Of a DNA stretch of 64,000 nucleotides, positions 36,901-48,338 are shown piece by piece; position 1 is the first letter of the stretch, and every line of letters starts with the position of its first letter. Origin of the DNA: Eucalyptus grandis (lineage: Eukaryota; Streptophyta; Magnoliopsida; Myrtales; Myrtaceae); the NCBI RefSeq assembly GCF_016545825.1, contig NC_052615.1, positions 25,226,520-25,290,519 on the forward strand, given 5' to 3'. Both the position numbers and the translations under genes were made by a program. Below the pieces are notes generated by a model. It was not told the origin of the DNA. It did no database searches and worked only from the letters and a program-made list of their open reading frames with translations.

Positions 36901-37205
36901 TCCCCACTAGATGAAGGTAGTCCTCACAAACAGACAATTTAAATTTGAATACACATTCAACACTACAAGAAAGTTAACACGAATCCGAAAATCTGTTACG
37001 TGATAACCTTCATAGGATGCTTAATGCACCTGAAAATACATCATTCAAAGACCATGTCTGCTTTTTGAACAAGCAAACAAAGCCAAATCAAAACTTTAGT
37101 TGGACAAATGGACCCTCTATAAAGAATAGATAGACTTGCTTTGAGGTGCCAAAAGAAAGTCAAGCCTTATCATGTTCTTTATTTTCAAAGTTGTCATAGT
37201 TTCTA

Positions 37206-37500
37206 GAGATAAGTGTTTCGTAAGTCCTAAAACTTATTATAAAAGTGTAATTGAATCCTAAAATTTTCAAAAAGTACAATCAAGTCTTAAAACTTATTAG
37301 CGCTTTCCATTTGCTAAATTGGATAGAGTTAATGGAATGATTTAATTGCACAAGTTCAATAAGTTTTAGGACTTAATTAGACTTTTTGGAAGTTTAGGAC
37401 TCAATCACTTTTTCATAACAAGTTTATGACTTGGTCACACTTTTTGAAAATTTTATGATTCAATTGCAATAAATTTTAGAACTTTCCATACTCTTATCCC
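37206..37500. mobile_element. MITE of the MULE-like terminal family
   Basis: Left part (GAGATAAGTGTTTCGTAAGTC) and right part (ending CATACTCTTATCCC) are inverted copies of each other over ~100 bp, with repeated 'TCCTAAAACTTATT' words. It folds back nearly end to end. No clean target duplication (6 of 9 bases match). It shares words with 1-1031 and 28780-30234. Confidence 0.55.
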
Positions 37501-37990
37501 TATATTTTAATATGAAGCAACGTTGCGTGGTAGACAATTAGGGGTACTTTCTAATCAGTTTTAATTTTTCATATGCAACTATTAATGGACAATGAAGATA
37601 TTAAACTTCATTTAAATAGTACATGCTTTGTCAAGACATTACTCTGGTTACCATTCCCCCACTTGTTAAATTTCGTGGATAGACAAATGTAATGTGTTGA
37701 CCCAATAGGTCATGAGTTTTAATTTAGATATGTAGGCTACTAGATATCCCTCTGATCTCACATTGCCATATATGAGTTGTAGTTGATAGATAAATCTCGT
37801 GAAATCTCAAATTAATATGGTAGGCGCTTCCGCCGTGTCGGCATGAGTGAGCTAAAGCCAAAGTTAGAACTTTATGTGTTGGCGCAGCGGGCTTGTGTGT
37901 CATTTCCTATAGTGGTATAGGCAAGTTAGTCAAAATAGAGATGTTAGTGATTGTTTTTAATTTCACAATCCCATAAATGTAAGACATATT

Positions 37991-39317
37991 GTACTGGTTA
38001 GGAGTGTGTAATAGGAATTGCCCAAATTGAGAACTGCCTAGACCAGACCGGACCGGCCAATTCTGGGTAGTTTCCAGAGAGGGCAGTCCGGTTCTCAATT
38101 CTAAGGTGGGAATCAGACCAACGGGACTGACTGGACCGGACCAATTAATATAAAAAAATTTAAGAAAAACCCTTTTGCCCATTTGAGGTTTTCCTTTCCC
38201 CTCCTTCCCTTTTTGCTTACTGCTTTCCCCTCCCTTCCGCGTTTTGCTTTCCCCTCCCTTCCGATTAACACAAGCTGATAAAAACCCACTGAAAAAACCG
38301 AAGCTTTAAGCTTGATTCTTGAAGACAGAATCGGTCGTTGTGGTCGCAGTCCTCCTGAGGCTGGGCGAAGGACCGTCGTGCAATCAAAAGACACGCCGAA
38401 CTACACCAGTTTAGGCGTGGGATACATGGACGTGGGAGAAGGAAAAAGGAGAAATCATAAGTAAAGGGAGCAAAAGGGAGGAGCATTTGGAGGTGCGCGT
38501 CGTAGTCGGAAGGATTGTTGTAGAGCTGGGACTCCAGGGCTTCAATCCGGAGCTTGTCCTCAGCCTTGGAGTCGAAGTCGGAGTTGGAATCGGAATCAGA
38601 ATCGAAGGCAGAAGGGGAAGAATCGGCAAGGACACCCACGGGCTCGTCTGGAGGTGAAGGCATGGCTGAATCTTGACCTTCGCCGGCCATCTCCTTCTGG
38701 TCTGCCTCTCCGACCATCTCCATCTCCGTCTTTCTTTCTCCTTCTTCTGGATTGACGATGGCGGACGCTTTTTGGATCAGAGAACACCTCGCTAGTCATT
38801 AGTCACTGCTCTACCGGCGACAAACTGAGAAACGTTGCGACGGAATCTATGAAAGGCAAGTTTATTAGCATCACACCAGCTCCTTTGCAATTATGCTGCG
38901 GTTTATGAATTGACAACAAGGCCATGCAGCCACTGAACAAAATACTTTCTGGATGATCTACAGAAAAAGACAGAGCTATCAACAAAACAGTGCACTCTCG
39001 TCAGCCCATCGACAAGACGGGGTCACTAAAAAAGGACCAATCCAATTGAAACAACTACTTATCTCCTCATCCTTCACTGCATAATCGGAAGATCCTCAAG
39101 CCACAAGCACTAACTCATCCAACACGGCGACAAACAAATGACAAATTATCAATTCCACCAAACCGAACTGGACCAATCAGTCAGTCCGATTACTAGTTTC
39201 AGGACCGGTTGGGCTCATTTCCCGATCCTAGAGTCTGGGAATTGGTCCGCCTGGTTTGATTCCTGGTTCTACCTCGCAACAGGATCGACCTGGGAACCGA
39301 TCAGTCCTAGTACTGGT
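37991..39317. mobile_element. hAT-type element with captured SART3-like exon (Pack-hAT)
   Basis: The element is 37999-39309 (1311 bp), flanked by the 8-bp duplication GTACTGGT (37991-37998, 39310-39317). Ends are TAGGAGTGTG on the left and, on minus, TAGGACTGATC on the right; subterminal CCGG-rich sequence is inverted on both sides ('GGACTGACTG' region). An 8-bp duplication with TAGG-type ends is typical of hAT. No transposase is present. The interior carries a host exon on minus (see 38487-38723), so it is a gene-capturing non-autonomous copy. Confidence 0.85.
38487..38723 (-). pseudogene. Captured first exon of a SART3/PRP24-like splicing factor
   Basis: An ATG at 38723 opens a frame with an acidic Ser/Asp-rich leader (SDSDSNSDFDS) followed by 'LEALESQLYNN'-like sequence (here IEALESQLYNNPSDYDAHLQ, residues 60-79). 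This matches the start of plant SART3 homologues, where a HAT-repeat segment of the form 'L-S-NP-YDAH-Q' follows an acidic leader. After residue 79 the resemblance stops at what should be an intron donor; here the bases are AAATGC rather than a GT donor. The frame runs on to 38265 with no family resemblance. SART3 works in U4/U6 snRNP recycling; this piece, without RRM domains, cannot. It lies wholly inside a hAT element. Confidence 0.7.
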
Positions 39318-39339
39318 ATATAACTCTAGCGCAATGAAA

Positions 39340-40220
39340 TTAGAATGATGCATTTTAATGCCGTGTGAAGGTAGATGAATCGCAGTTAGAAAGGGCAATA
39401 TCATGTTGATGGTAAGGTCGCAATATTTATTGTTTTGGCTAGAAAATAAAGCATACATACTGGAAGACATCCTTGTAGACACCGCCAATAAACCCATTTA
39501 CAACTTTGTCCTCTCTCACTTCACTTTACTAATCAAAAGAAATTCTTGCAAACACTAACGTGTTGAAATTAATCAATTTGTAACTTTTCTCTTTATATAA
39601 TCTAGGGCTACGAAAGTGAGAAAACCTGGTTATCTGGAGATTCATAAAATAATGTACAAGTCTCGTATACCGATTAAACTTATACTTTAGCATTGCAAAT
39701 AGCTAGTATTCAAAATAATTTGCACACAGTTACAATAAATGAGGTTATAGATACGAAAGTGGGATTATATCCTTTGGAAAGTTAATTTTTGACCTTCGGC
39801 AAGCAGCACCCCCACTTCGCGCTAGATTTGTCCTTGTTCTTGAATAAAATACTAAGATAATATGAGTTTGCGAATTACTCAGTAAATCAAGAGAATTTTT
39901 TTTTTAAATTTTTAAACATGACATTCCCGTCTATTTAAGTTGATCACTACTCAGACCAAAAAAAAAAAAAAATTGATCGCTACGTGTTAGTATTATTAAA
40001 TTTTATTATGTTTTTTTTTTCAAAAAATAATATATCGCTGTAATTAATCTGGGAGAACGAAAGAGAATCATGGTATCAAAGAATCACAATAATCTCTCCA
40101 TAAATTAACCTCAAAAAGATAAAAAGAAAGTAAAACCAGCAACTTTTTAGAATCTTCTTAGTCACTAGAAGCCAATGTTATTGTGTATATTTTATTGGTT
40201 AATGATAAGTAACTGGTATA
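39340..40220. other. AT-rich spacer, nothing recognised
   Basis: Low-complexity A and T runs, with no frame, repeat pair or RNA gene that I can support. Confidence 0.5.
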
Positions 40221-40223
40221 TGG

Positions 40224-40957
40224 TATTAGGCCTTAATTTTCTTTTAATTGAAAGGTTACATTTCATTCATTTCCACAAAAAGACAACGCATCCAACTGCA
40301 AACCAAAATAAACCCTAGATAGTTTCAAAGCAAAACAAGTTCCAAATAATAAGATGAATCATCAAAACAAAGTTAAGAGCCACATGTTCAAAGAGCATAT
40401 CCGTGATTTTTTCAAATCAAAATTGTTGATCGATCACTGAATCCGTCTTCAATAATGAGCACACATCGAGAACTCCACAAATTGCTATGGCTTTGTCTTT
40501 CGGTGGTGTGCGTCTAGGTTCGATGTCCCCAGCCATCGCCATTCAAAGTAAAAAGGTTGTTCGAGCACATATCTAATTGAACAAAGCCTTCACAAAACTA
40601 CTACAATGTCTTGCAACTCTAGATTTGTACAACAACTAAACTCGAGAGAAACGAAACCATGAAAACATAAATGCAAAAATCTTCAAATCTAAATTAAATT
40701 GGAATGTAAACCTTCACAAATTGGGAGAGAGAAGCTTTTAGATTTAGATTAGATCAGAAGAGAAAAAGCCCCCCAAATGAGAAGGAAACAACAAAAAGAA
40801 AACCAAATCAATCAAAGAAAAAGGGAGTGAAGAGAGATCGAACTCAAGCCCTTCCCTCTATGGAGGTTGAAGAAGAAAGTTGCATGGAGATGAGAGAGAG
40901 AGGAGAAGAGGAGGCCGGCAGCTAGGGCTTGATACAATCTCGTATTAGGCCTTAATT
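40224..40957 (-). mobile_element. Retroposed sequence with 15-bp target duplication
   Basis: TATTAGGCCTTAATT occurs at 40224-40238 and 40943-40957 and brackets 704 bp. A long, perfect duplication is typical of LINE-type target-primed insertion. On minus the insert starts with a pyrimidine-rich leader (CCTCCTCTTCTCC, CTCTCTCTC) and ends 'GGAAATGAATGAAATGTAACC' followed by a short A-rich tail, as in a 3' end of a LINE or a processed mRNA. No protein is recognised, so it could be a 5'-truncated LINE or a retrocopy of a noncoding or leader-rich transcript. Confidence 0.65.
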
Positions 40958-41384
40958 AAATGGTGATATAAGTATGTGGTGACCTATAGGATAAGCAATT
41001 GCTTTTAATTTGAGTGATTCAAACTTTAGAATTTGTTGTCCCATCTTTACAGTAGGTGTACTCAGTCGATTAGGCATGCCACTGGGTTGAACGGATTATT
41101 TGATAATAAAACTTGCACCTTTCGGAGCAATATTTTTGTTAGTTTTTTTTTCTCATTTTTATTACTTGGAAAAATGATAAGAAAAATCAGAAAATATCAA
41201 TTCACTAGGGAAACTACTTGCCATGTGGCATTTGCAGTCTCGGATTTATAGGAAAAAAGATTTTAGTGTAAGAGTGGTTTGTAGGAGGAATTGTCATGGA
41301 AGTTTTCAATCAATTAACCTGTCCCATGCTACCGTCATCAAAATCTTTTGGAGCTAATTCACATTGTTATTACCAAATATTTTT

Positions 41385-41600
41385 CTGCCATTCAGCAAAA
41401 GAGACCGTGCGTGTATCGCGGAGGAATTTCTTTGGGCTTTCGAAGAGGAAAGGCCAAAATAGTTGAGTGGGAATTGGGGCACTGCAGAGCAGTTTCTTCG
41501 AGATTTCCTAGTGGATCGGACAGCATAGTTAGTACATGAAGAAATTTCCTTGAGTTTTCGAAGAGGACCGGGAAGGAGGTTATGACACAAGACTACTGTA
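41385..41600. repeat. Fragment related to upstream region of the ankyrin genes, twice
   Basis: 'GGAGGAATTTCTTTGGGCTT' at about 41421 and the similar 'AAGAAATTTCCTTGAGTTTT' at about 41539, each followed by TCGAAGAGGA, match the sequence just upstream of ankyrin copy 2 (52951-52979, GGAGGAATTTCTTTGAGTTT). This suggests leftover pieces of further ankyrin gene copies. Confidence 0.5.
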
Positions 41601-41999
41601 CGGACGGTCCCCCCTTGGACGGTTGGTGATGCTTTCCTGATTCTTCGCTGCGGTGAACCGGTGCGCTCTCTCCCTACCTCCGGAGTGAGTGCGCGCCTTT
41701 CTGGATTCAACTGCATTGTCCATGCAGCATGAGTTTTCGGTGTAACTTCTCAATATTTATGGAGCCACTCTCCTTGTTCATTTCCATGGGGATGTTTGCA
41801 TGGTGGATTAAGGGCACATTGAATTTTCTCCGACCAAAAGCTAGGATCAAAGTGAACGCCAAAATTAACCCAAAAAAAAAAAAAAATCATAAATCTGTTG
41901 TATGAATATCAATTCAACCTTCCAAACAAATTTTTTTGCCTTATCAAAAAAATATCAATTCAATATTAAAGCTTTCAATTTGATTAATCTAGCTTTAAT

Positions 42000-42391
42000 G
42001 TAGTCATTCCAGCCAAAGGTGATGTGGATGACAACTATCCTACTTAACATAACTAGCACTAATGTAGATAATTTTTACAAATTTTTTTTTATAATTTTTG
42101 CGGATTTTATTTTTTCTTTCTTGTTTTATTTTCCCTTTTACTTCTTTTATTTTCTTTCTCCATTTTATCAAACTCTAACCCGGCAACCCTTGCCGGCCAC
42201 TAGGTGAGGAGTGCGAAGCCCTTGGTTGCCCATGCCACGTAGGAAAGCGGCATCCATGTCAATAGTTGCCGATCAAATTGGCGGAACAAATATACTAATA
42301 AATTGCCAAAGGTTTAGAACATAATTTGTCAAATTAAAATATTTAAAACTGAATTGACCGTGTACAATAGGTTTATGATAATTATCCCCAA
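42000..42391. mobile_element. Decayed MULE-like fragment
   Basis: Contains the pattern seen in the complete MULE: 'ATGTGGATGAC', 'GTAGATAATTTTTACAAATTT', a GC-rich core (CCCGGCAACCCTTGCCGGCC), 'GCCACGTAGGA', and an end 'CAATAGGTTTATGATAATTATCCCC'. The left terminus is not clear. Confidence 0.5.
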
Positions 42392-43860
42392 TTATAACTA
42401 TTGGGGGTTCCAAGAAATCTTTTTGATACTTATTGTTTTGTGGATGAAAATGTGATTGGTATCAGCGATCAAAATGATATAGAATATATCCACATATCTA
42501 TTCCTACGTATGTGGATATATTCAAATGTATTTAGGCAATTAGGAACAGCTCCTTTTGGATCTCGCACCAGATACCCAGAGAACTCATGCAATGAGAGCT
42601 GGTGTTTTGCCCGATCACTTCTGTCCATTTATCTCTCGATCTACATGCTTCTTTGGCAGACCTTTCAACAAAGAAATCAACATACATGATCAAGGAAGGG
42701 ATTCTCATCCCAAAGCCAATGTATTAATCATGAAGCATACCTTGTGCATCAGCTTGAAAGCATCATGCACGATCGTCCTTACAAATTCAACATGCTACTT
42801 TCACACATCAAAAGAAAAGGAAAAGCAAAAAGCTTTGGGCCCATTTTCATCTCCATGGGTCTTCAAACTACACCTGAGCCTTTCCAGGGCCAAGGGGAAA
42901 AAAAACCAGGATTTTAATTTTTAGGGTTCTTGGTGAGTTGGGCTTTTTAGTGATCGTCGTTGGCACATCTTTTTAGGGTCAAAATCGTCGTTGTCACTTC
43001 AATTGGCAAATTGTCTCCGCAGTCTCTTTTTCGCTTTTGATAAATGGCTCGTGCCCTCACCCTTTCAAACCTTTCGGTGGTCTTCTACACGGTGGTCTCT
43101 CATACGATCTGCTTATATCCTGCGGCTGAGGCCCTTTCAGCTTTTTTTTTTTCTTTTTTATTTTTTTATGATCGAGAGACCGCTGGAGATCACCCTTCGA
43201 GAATCACATGACCCTCTGGTGTTTGGTAGCACCGATGGGATCTCGCCACAAGCTGCTATTTAGATGTAAACCCTTGAGAAGCTGGCCAATAAAGGACCCC
43301 GACTTTAGTCGCGAGTATTTGGAGATTCGAATTTTTGTTTCTTTGGTGATGAGGTAGTAAAGTCCAACCATCACGGTTACCTACGAGTAGGTCCCTTTCA
43401 GCTTCTTTTATATATCTGCAGTCGTTTAATGTCCTCAGAGGCATATTCATATCTTTTTGTCTATAGATGACTTGCTATTTTGTTTCGAGCCTACTAGCAG
43501 GGCCATTAACATTGTCTAAAGCAACATTATTGTGGCCTCGCAAAGAAGTTACCAATTTCATAATAGATGAGCTGTTTTTCAACAGTTTACAACGATTCAA
43601 TGTCTATGATGATGTTGAATTACTGGAGTCAACGGGAGAATAAAATTAAGGATAGGAGGTTGGTAACCCCAAAATCACATTTAGATATGTAAAAGAAGAA
43701 GGAAGAAGAAAAAAGAGTTTGATGAAGTCAGTGTGGGGCCCAGTGTGCACACATGGCAACTAATGAATGGACTACTGTAAATCCTATATGATACTACTCG
43801 AGCACTCAATATTTTCTTGACCGGAGAGTGGAGACTGTCCTCCCACAATGGATAATTATG
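42392..43860. other. Spacer upstream of C2; possible first exon of thioesterase copy 2
   Basis: Most of this is unrecognised. At 43044 an ATG opens 'MARALTLSNLSVVFYTVV', a hydrophobic leader of the kind that starts secreted or lysosomal-type enzymes such as PPT, and it runs into an oligo-T at 43142. It lies upstream of the PPT exons at 44735 onward, so it may be the lost signal-peptide exon. That is a position-based guess. Other frames (42556-42924) show no resemblance to a family. Confidence 0.25.
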
Positions 43861-44734
43861 GAAAAGTTCTAGTAAGTCTGCAACAGATTTTCATATATGG
43901 GACACTTGAATTTCCTAATGACCACAATCATGATCATGACCATTGGAAAACGGAGAACTTTGGATGGAACTCGGTAGTTCTGTGAATTTTCCTTCTTTGC
44001 TTGTCGATATCTCAATGATTTGTAGCAAATATTTTCCGACATTGCAGACGTGAAGCAACGTGACGTCACAAATTAGATCAGCTGCAGAGCTTGCTAAGTT
44101 CTTCTTGCTGCAACTGTACCCAATATAATTTATCAATTTGCTAACCAACCTTCTCGACATCGTGGTCCTTTTTGCTGTTATTGGCAAAGGAAAAGAGTAT
44201 CCTATTGCTTAACCCGCTAAGAGAGCCATGTAGATTCATACTATTTCGCTTGGATTGAAATTTGCAATTCGATGGATGAAAGGAAGAGCATATGGTAAAA
44301 GAGAAACAGGGTTGTGATGGTACAACATCATACCACGTCTCATTTAGAATTTCTGATGTAAAGTGAAAAATTAGTGGACTTGTGGAAAAGAAATTCAGTC
44401 TCTTATATTTTGGATAATCCTCCGATCCATGTAAATGGGGGGAAGAAGGAAAAGAACAAAAGAAAACAACAAAGTTATGTGTGCTCCACTTGTCTTTTTT
44501 TTTTTTTTTGGATTGAATAGAGGAGTTTGCCATGGTTCAGTTTCTTTGCTTTGACATCAACTACCTATTTGATGGTTTTCATATTGCCGTTTTAGTCAAA
44601 TACCAAGCAGCGAGTCATTCTCTTAAATTTTTTTATCCTTATCACTCAATTCATAAGTAAGCAAAATTACTCTTCCAGATTGCTTTTGTTAATGGTCCTA
44701 ACAGAGGAGGCTTGCTTCTCTGTTTGTGGAATAC

Positions 44735-46691
44735 GTGAAGAACTTCATGACTATGGCAGGTATCCACGCTGGAATTGCATCTATACCGTTTTGTGGAGTA
44801 AGTACTTCATTCCTTTCCCGTTTGATCCATTCCTTTCACCAATTATTAGAAGATAAAAGGAAGCTTGTTATATTTGTGATCTCATAAGCGAGAAAGTTAA
44901 ATAGCCTTTCACAAAATGCAAAAGACTTCTTGGTAAGTTGATATATTTGATGAAGAGATAATCTGTTTGGCTATTCTAGAGTAGTTCTCTCTGGTAGAAT
45001 CGGACATGACAAAGGCAAGAAGAAATTGTCTTCTCAAGTCTTTCCCAGATTTATTTCCAAATATCACTAATTGCATTTGTAGCGAGGTTTTAGATTGATT
45101 TGGCATTAGGATGCACCATTCTCTAGTGGTCTCTTGGTTGAGGATTTGTAGCGAGGTTTTAGATTGATTTGGCATTAGGATGCACCATTCTCTAGTGGTC
45201 TCTTGGTTGAGGTCAGACTGGGATTGGAGTTTGCTTTTATCACTGCAGTTCAATTTTTTTGCCTTCTTTTACAGTCTGTTATCTTCCGCATTCTTATGGA
45301 CTATTTGATCGGGCTACGAAGGGTCTCCTCTGAATATGTCCAGATTTTGCTCAGTCTTCCTAGTCATTTTCTAATTTACATTACCCTTTTGCTATATCCA
45401 GGCTACTTTTTCTACAGCATCAACAACTAGCTTCTTTGCATGTCCACATGCAGAAACACTGCGCCAAACTAATTGAGTCTCTTCGTTCATACTTCACTGT
45501 GTAACCGTGTCTTCTTGTTTTGTTCGGGGACCTTCGTACAAGCACAGGAGCACTTGGCACCCGCTGGTTATATGAAAATTCTGACTGCTGTGTTAAGATA
45601 GCATATATTTAGATAGGATGATTTTTGTTTATATCTTCTTGAGGGTCCTAATCTTCTACATCTTACCATATTATCCAGTCAGGAAATTGTATAACCATCC
45701 CAAAATAGGTGTGGCCCACGATACTCTTCGTATAAGATAGGAGCTATGCATGTGTTCATAATTTCCTGTTTTTAGCTTCATGTGTTTGATTTGCCAGTGA
45801 TTTTTCTCAATGCGAAAACTCATTTCACTTGCTATTGTGTCACAAGGTCTACATGTTCTTTCAATTAAGCATGGCGTGAATTGCTTTTTGTTTCTGCTGG
45901 ACCTTGCTAACTATCTAAAAGATTGTAGATTTCTCCCAGAATTAAAACAATGAGAACGTCCATCACAGAATCTCAACCTACAAGGGAAGATTTGCTAGTT
46001 CGCAGAACCTAGTCCTTATTATGGTGATTTTTTTTCCTTTTTTTCTTTGCACTTTGCACGGTAGGAATAGAGAACAAGTTGAAACATTTTCTAAGCCTTA
46101 TATATGAATGATTGACCATGTTGAAAGTAATAACATAATTAGGAAAGCAATATCTTTAGCGAGCTCTTCCTCTACAATCTTATGGTGTAGGAGGTGTATA
46201 TCCACGACATGGTCTGCAATTACGTTTTGTAGTGATTTATGATTTTCATTTGATCACTGAGCATTCAACTTTGAAAATTCGATAATCTAAGCAATATTAC
46301 ATTTACATGAGACAAATGAACTGAACAGAATGGGCAAGAGAACATATTGTAAGGTGGTATTGTCGTTGTGGGGTAAGATTGTCTTCACATGCTTTTGCCC
46401 TTACTCGATGCTACAATTTGCAACCTCTCACCATTAATCCAATGGAAAAAAAAGAAGATGAATGTGCCTTACCGATCCATTTCCTGTAGAATGAACTTTA
46501 CATCTAGGACTGGATTGGATTGGGGACTTTGGATGAAGCTGGGAAAGTCAAATTCATCAACTACCCTGGGAACCATCTCCAGATTTCTCTCGCTGACATG
46601 CAAAGTACCTTACTTGGTGGATGATGCAGCCTCACCGAAGAATGTGGCAACAGGAACGGCAAGTAGTTGGACCCCATGGGTTCAGGGTTAG
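44735..46691 (+). pseudogene. Palmitoyl-protein thioesterase-like pseudogene, copy 2
   Basis: Exon pieces in order match plant palmitoyl-protein thioesterase, which removes fatty acyl groups from cysteines in vacuole/lysosome-type compartments. 44735-44797 reads VKNFMTMAGIHAGIASIPFC and ends at a good donor (GTAAGT), but its acceptor is AC instead of AG. 45275-45345 follows CAG and reads SVIFRILMDYLIGL, then SSEYVQ. 46513-46691 reads DWIG, then (frame change, five bases apparently missing) TLDEAGKVKFINYPGNHLQI, then a further frame change and VPYLVDDAASPKNVATG to a TAG at 46689-46691. The catalytic Ser exon is not found. It is convergent with ankyrin copy 2. Family assignment rests on the order of these motifs. 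Confidence 0.7.
45076..45213. repeat. Perfect 69-bp tandem duplication
   Basis: The unit beginning TTTGTAGCGAGGTTTTAGAT appears at 45076 and 45145 with no difference that I can see. It lies in the presumed intron of thioesterase copy 2. 69 is a multiple of three, which keeps a minus frame (44909-45253) open; that frame has no recognised family. The identity indicates a very recent event. Confidence 0.9.
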
Positions 46692-46789
46692 TATCGAAGA
46701 ATGGTTAGGCTGTTCGAGGATCAGCCACTGCTCCTCTCCGCGCATTAGCGAGTGATGCATGTATTCCATGCATGAACGCGAAAGATGAG

Positions 46790-47112
46790 GCGAAATGATT
46801 GTTTATAGCGTGAGTGGGCGATTGAATTTTTTTATATTGATTTGATGATACATTCCTGGCCTTGTATCTGATTATTTGATGATATTACTCACTAGATTGA
46901 CTTGAAAGTTCTAATATTACCTTATCAGAAATGAAGAATCTTGCATCAGCCATGACTCTTGCTCTTAGTAGATGTTGAAAATGTTATGGTACTCTCTGCA
47001 GCTTTGCGCAACTATGCCATTGAAGGGCGACACATAGAAGTCGAAGGCAAGTCCCACTTCCATGGCAACTTCAACTCCACGATAGTAAACATCGCATTTA
47101 GCCACCCAGAAA
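46790..47112 (+). other. Conserved flank block A, copy 2
   Basis: Best-preserved copy of the block at 23752-24140 and 60838-61205. The plus frame includes NYAIEGRHIEVEGKSHFHGN and continues into 'STIVNIAF'. No family is named. Confidence 0.5.
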
Positions 47113-48330
47113 CTAGTACACGTGATAAATTTATCATGAATTATTTTTTTTATCACCAAAAATCTCAAATTGATACATCTTTGACAAATTTACCATATAC
47201 TAGTACACTTGCAATAAATTTACCATCTATTAGTTTTCGTTAAATTTTACTATCAAATTACTAGTTTGATAACACGTAACAATTGACTAATGTACTAATT
47301 TAAGATTTTACTCTTTGTATATCACGGTTGTATAATTTTTGTAGTTTTTATGGTATTAATTCAATTTAACGAAAGGTATATTTGTCACTTATATACCATT
47401 TTAGGGTTTTTGGCTGTCGAACAAATTAATTTGAGATAAATTTGTCATAAATGTATCAATTTGGGGTTTTTTGTGGTAATTTTGGATACATTTGTCACAT
47501 GTGTACTAGTTTGGAGTTTTGCATGATCAAAAAATTAATTTGAGGTAAATTCGTTACACTTGTACCAGTTTAGAGGTTTTTAGGATATAACCCAATTAAT
47601 TATCACGTCCGCAACTTACTAACCTCTTACCCAATCAACTTCTAAAATTTAGAAGTTGTTAACTTACCAAACAATTTGACATGGGTAAGTTTATTACAAT
47701 GTCGGCAACTTATTAAACCTTTATCCTATCCACCTGTAAAATTTAGAAAGAAGTTAGTAATTTACAAATCAGTTTGGTTTTAGTAAATTTTTTAAAATGT
47801 GGTTGACTTACTAACCAGTAGCTTGATTTTGCGAATTTACATCATAAATTTCTTCAAACGTCCACTGAGGTCGAAGAATGTTGAAGGAATTTATGGAAAT
47901 TGAAGTAATGGCAATCGACAGGTAGAAACATATAAAACTCATTAATGCTACGAAGAGCATTTTGTTTAATTAAAATACACACAAAATCCAACACTTTCCT
48001 TGCAACCTCAAGATAATCACCAAACAAATACCAACTTGGCAGTTCAACCGCAATAGCTCCGCAACTGCTAATAACATTTAGTTAACCGGGACGCAGTCGA
48101 GATGAACGTCCTCCACAGTCCACATACACGAAAGGTCTCGACTTGTTGGCCTCGGTTGCGCTCATATCATCTGGAGCACAGCAAATTCTGCTGGCGCTCA
48201 ATCCAACGGGTCGACGTTGACAGGTTTTAAATCGGACAGCTGACGACTGACAAAGCAAAAAGAAGATTTCCTGTGCACAAGCTCACGGTACTATTAAACC
48301 TGCCCAGCTAGTAGCAGCTTTCTTAGGGTA
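47113..48330. other. AT-rich spacer with degenerate short repeats
   Basis: Repeated phrases of the form 'AAATTTGTCA...GTACTAGTTT' and 'AATTTGAGGTAAATT' spaced 60-80 bp (47380-47590), also present near 2100-2340 and 57470-57740. From about 48200 it shares 'CGGACAGCTGAC' and 'CCTGTGCACAAG' with the 3' flanks of ankyrin copies 1 and 3, so this part is the likely 3' untranslated region of copy 2. Confidence 0.45.
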
Positions 48331-48338
48331 TCCGACGA

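Noticed and set aside
37206..37500. Target duplication for the MITE
   Set aside because: The candidate 9-mers on each side match at only six positions.
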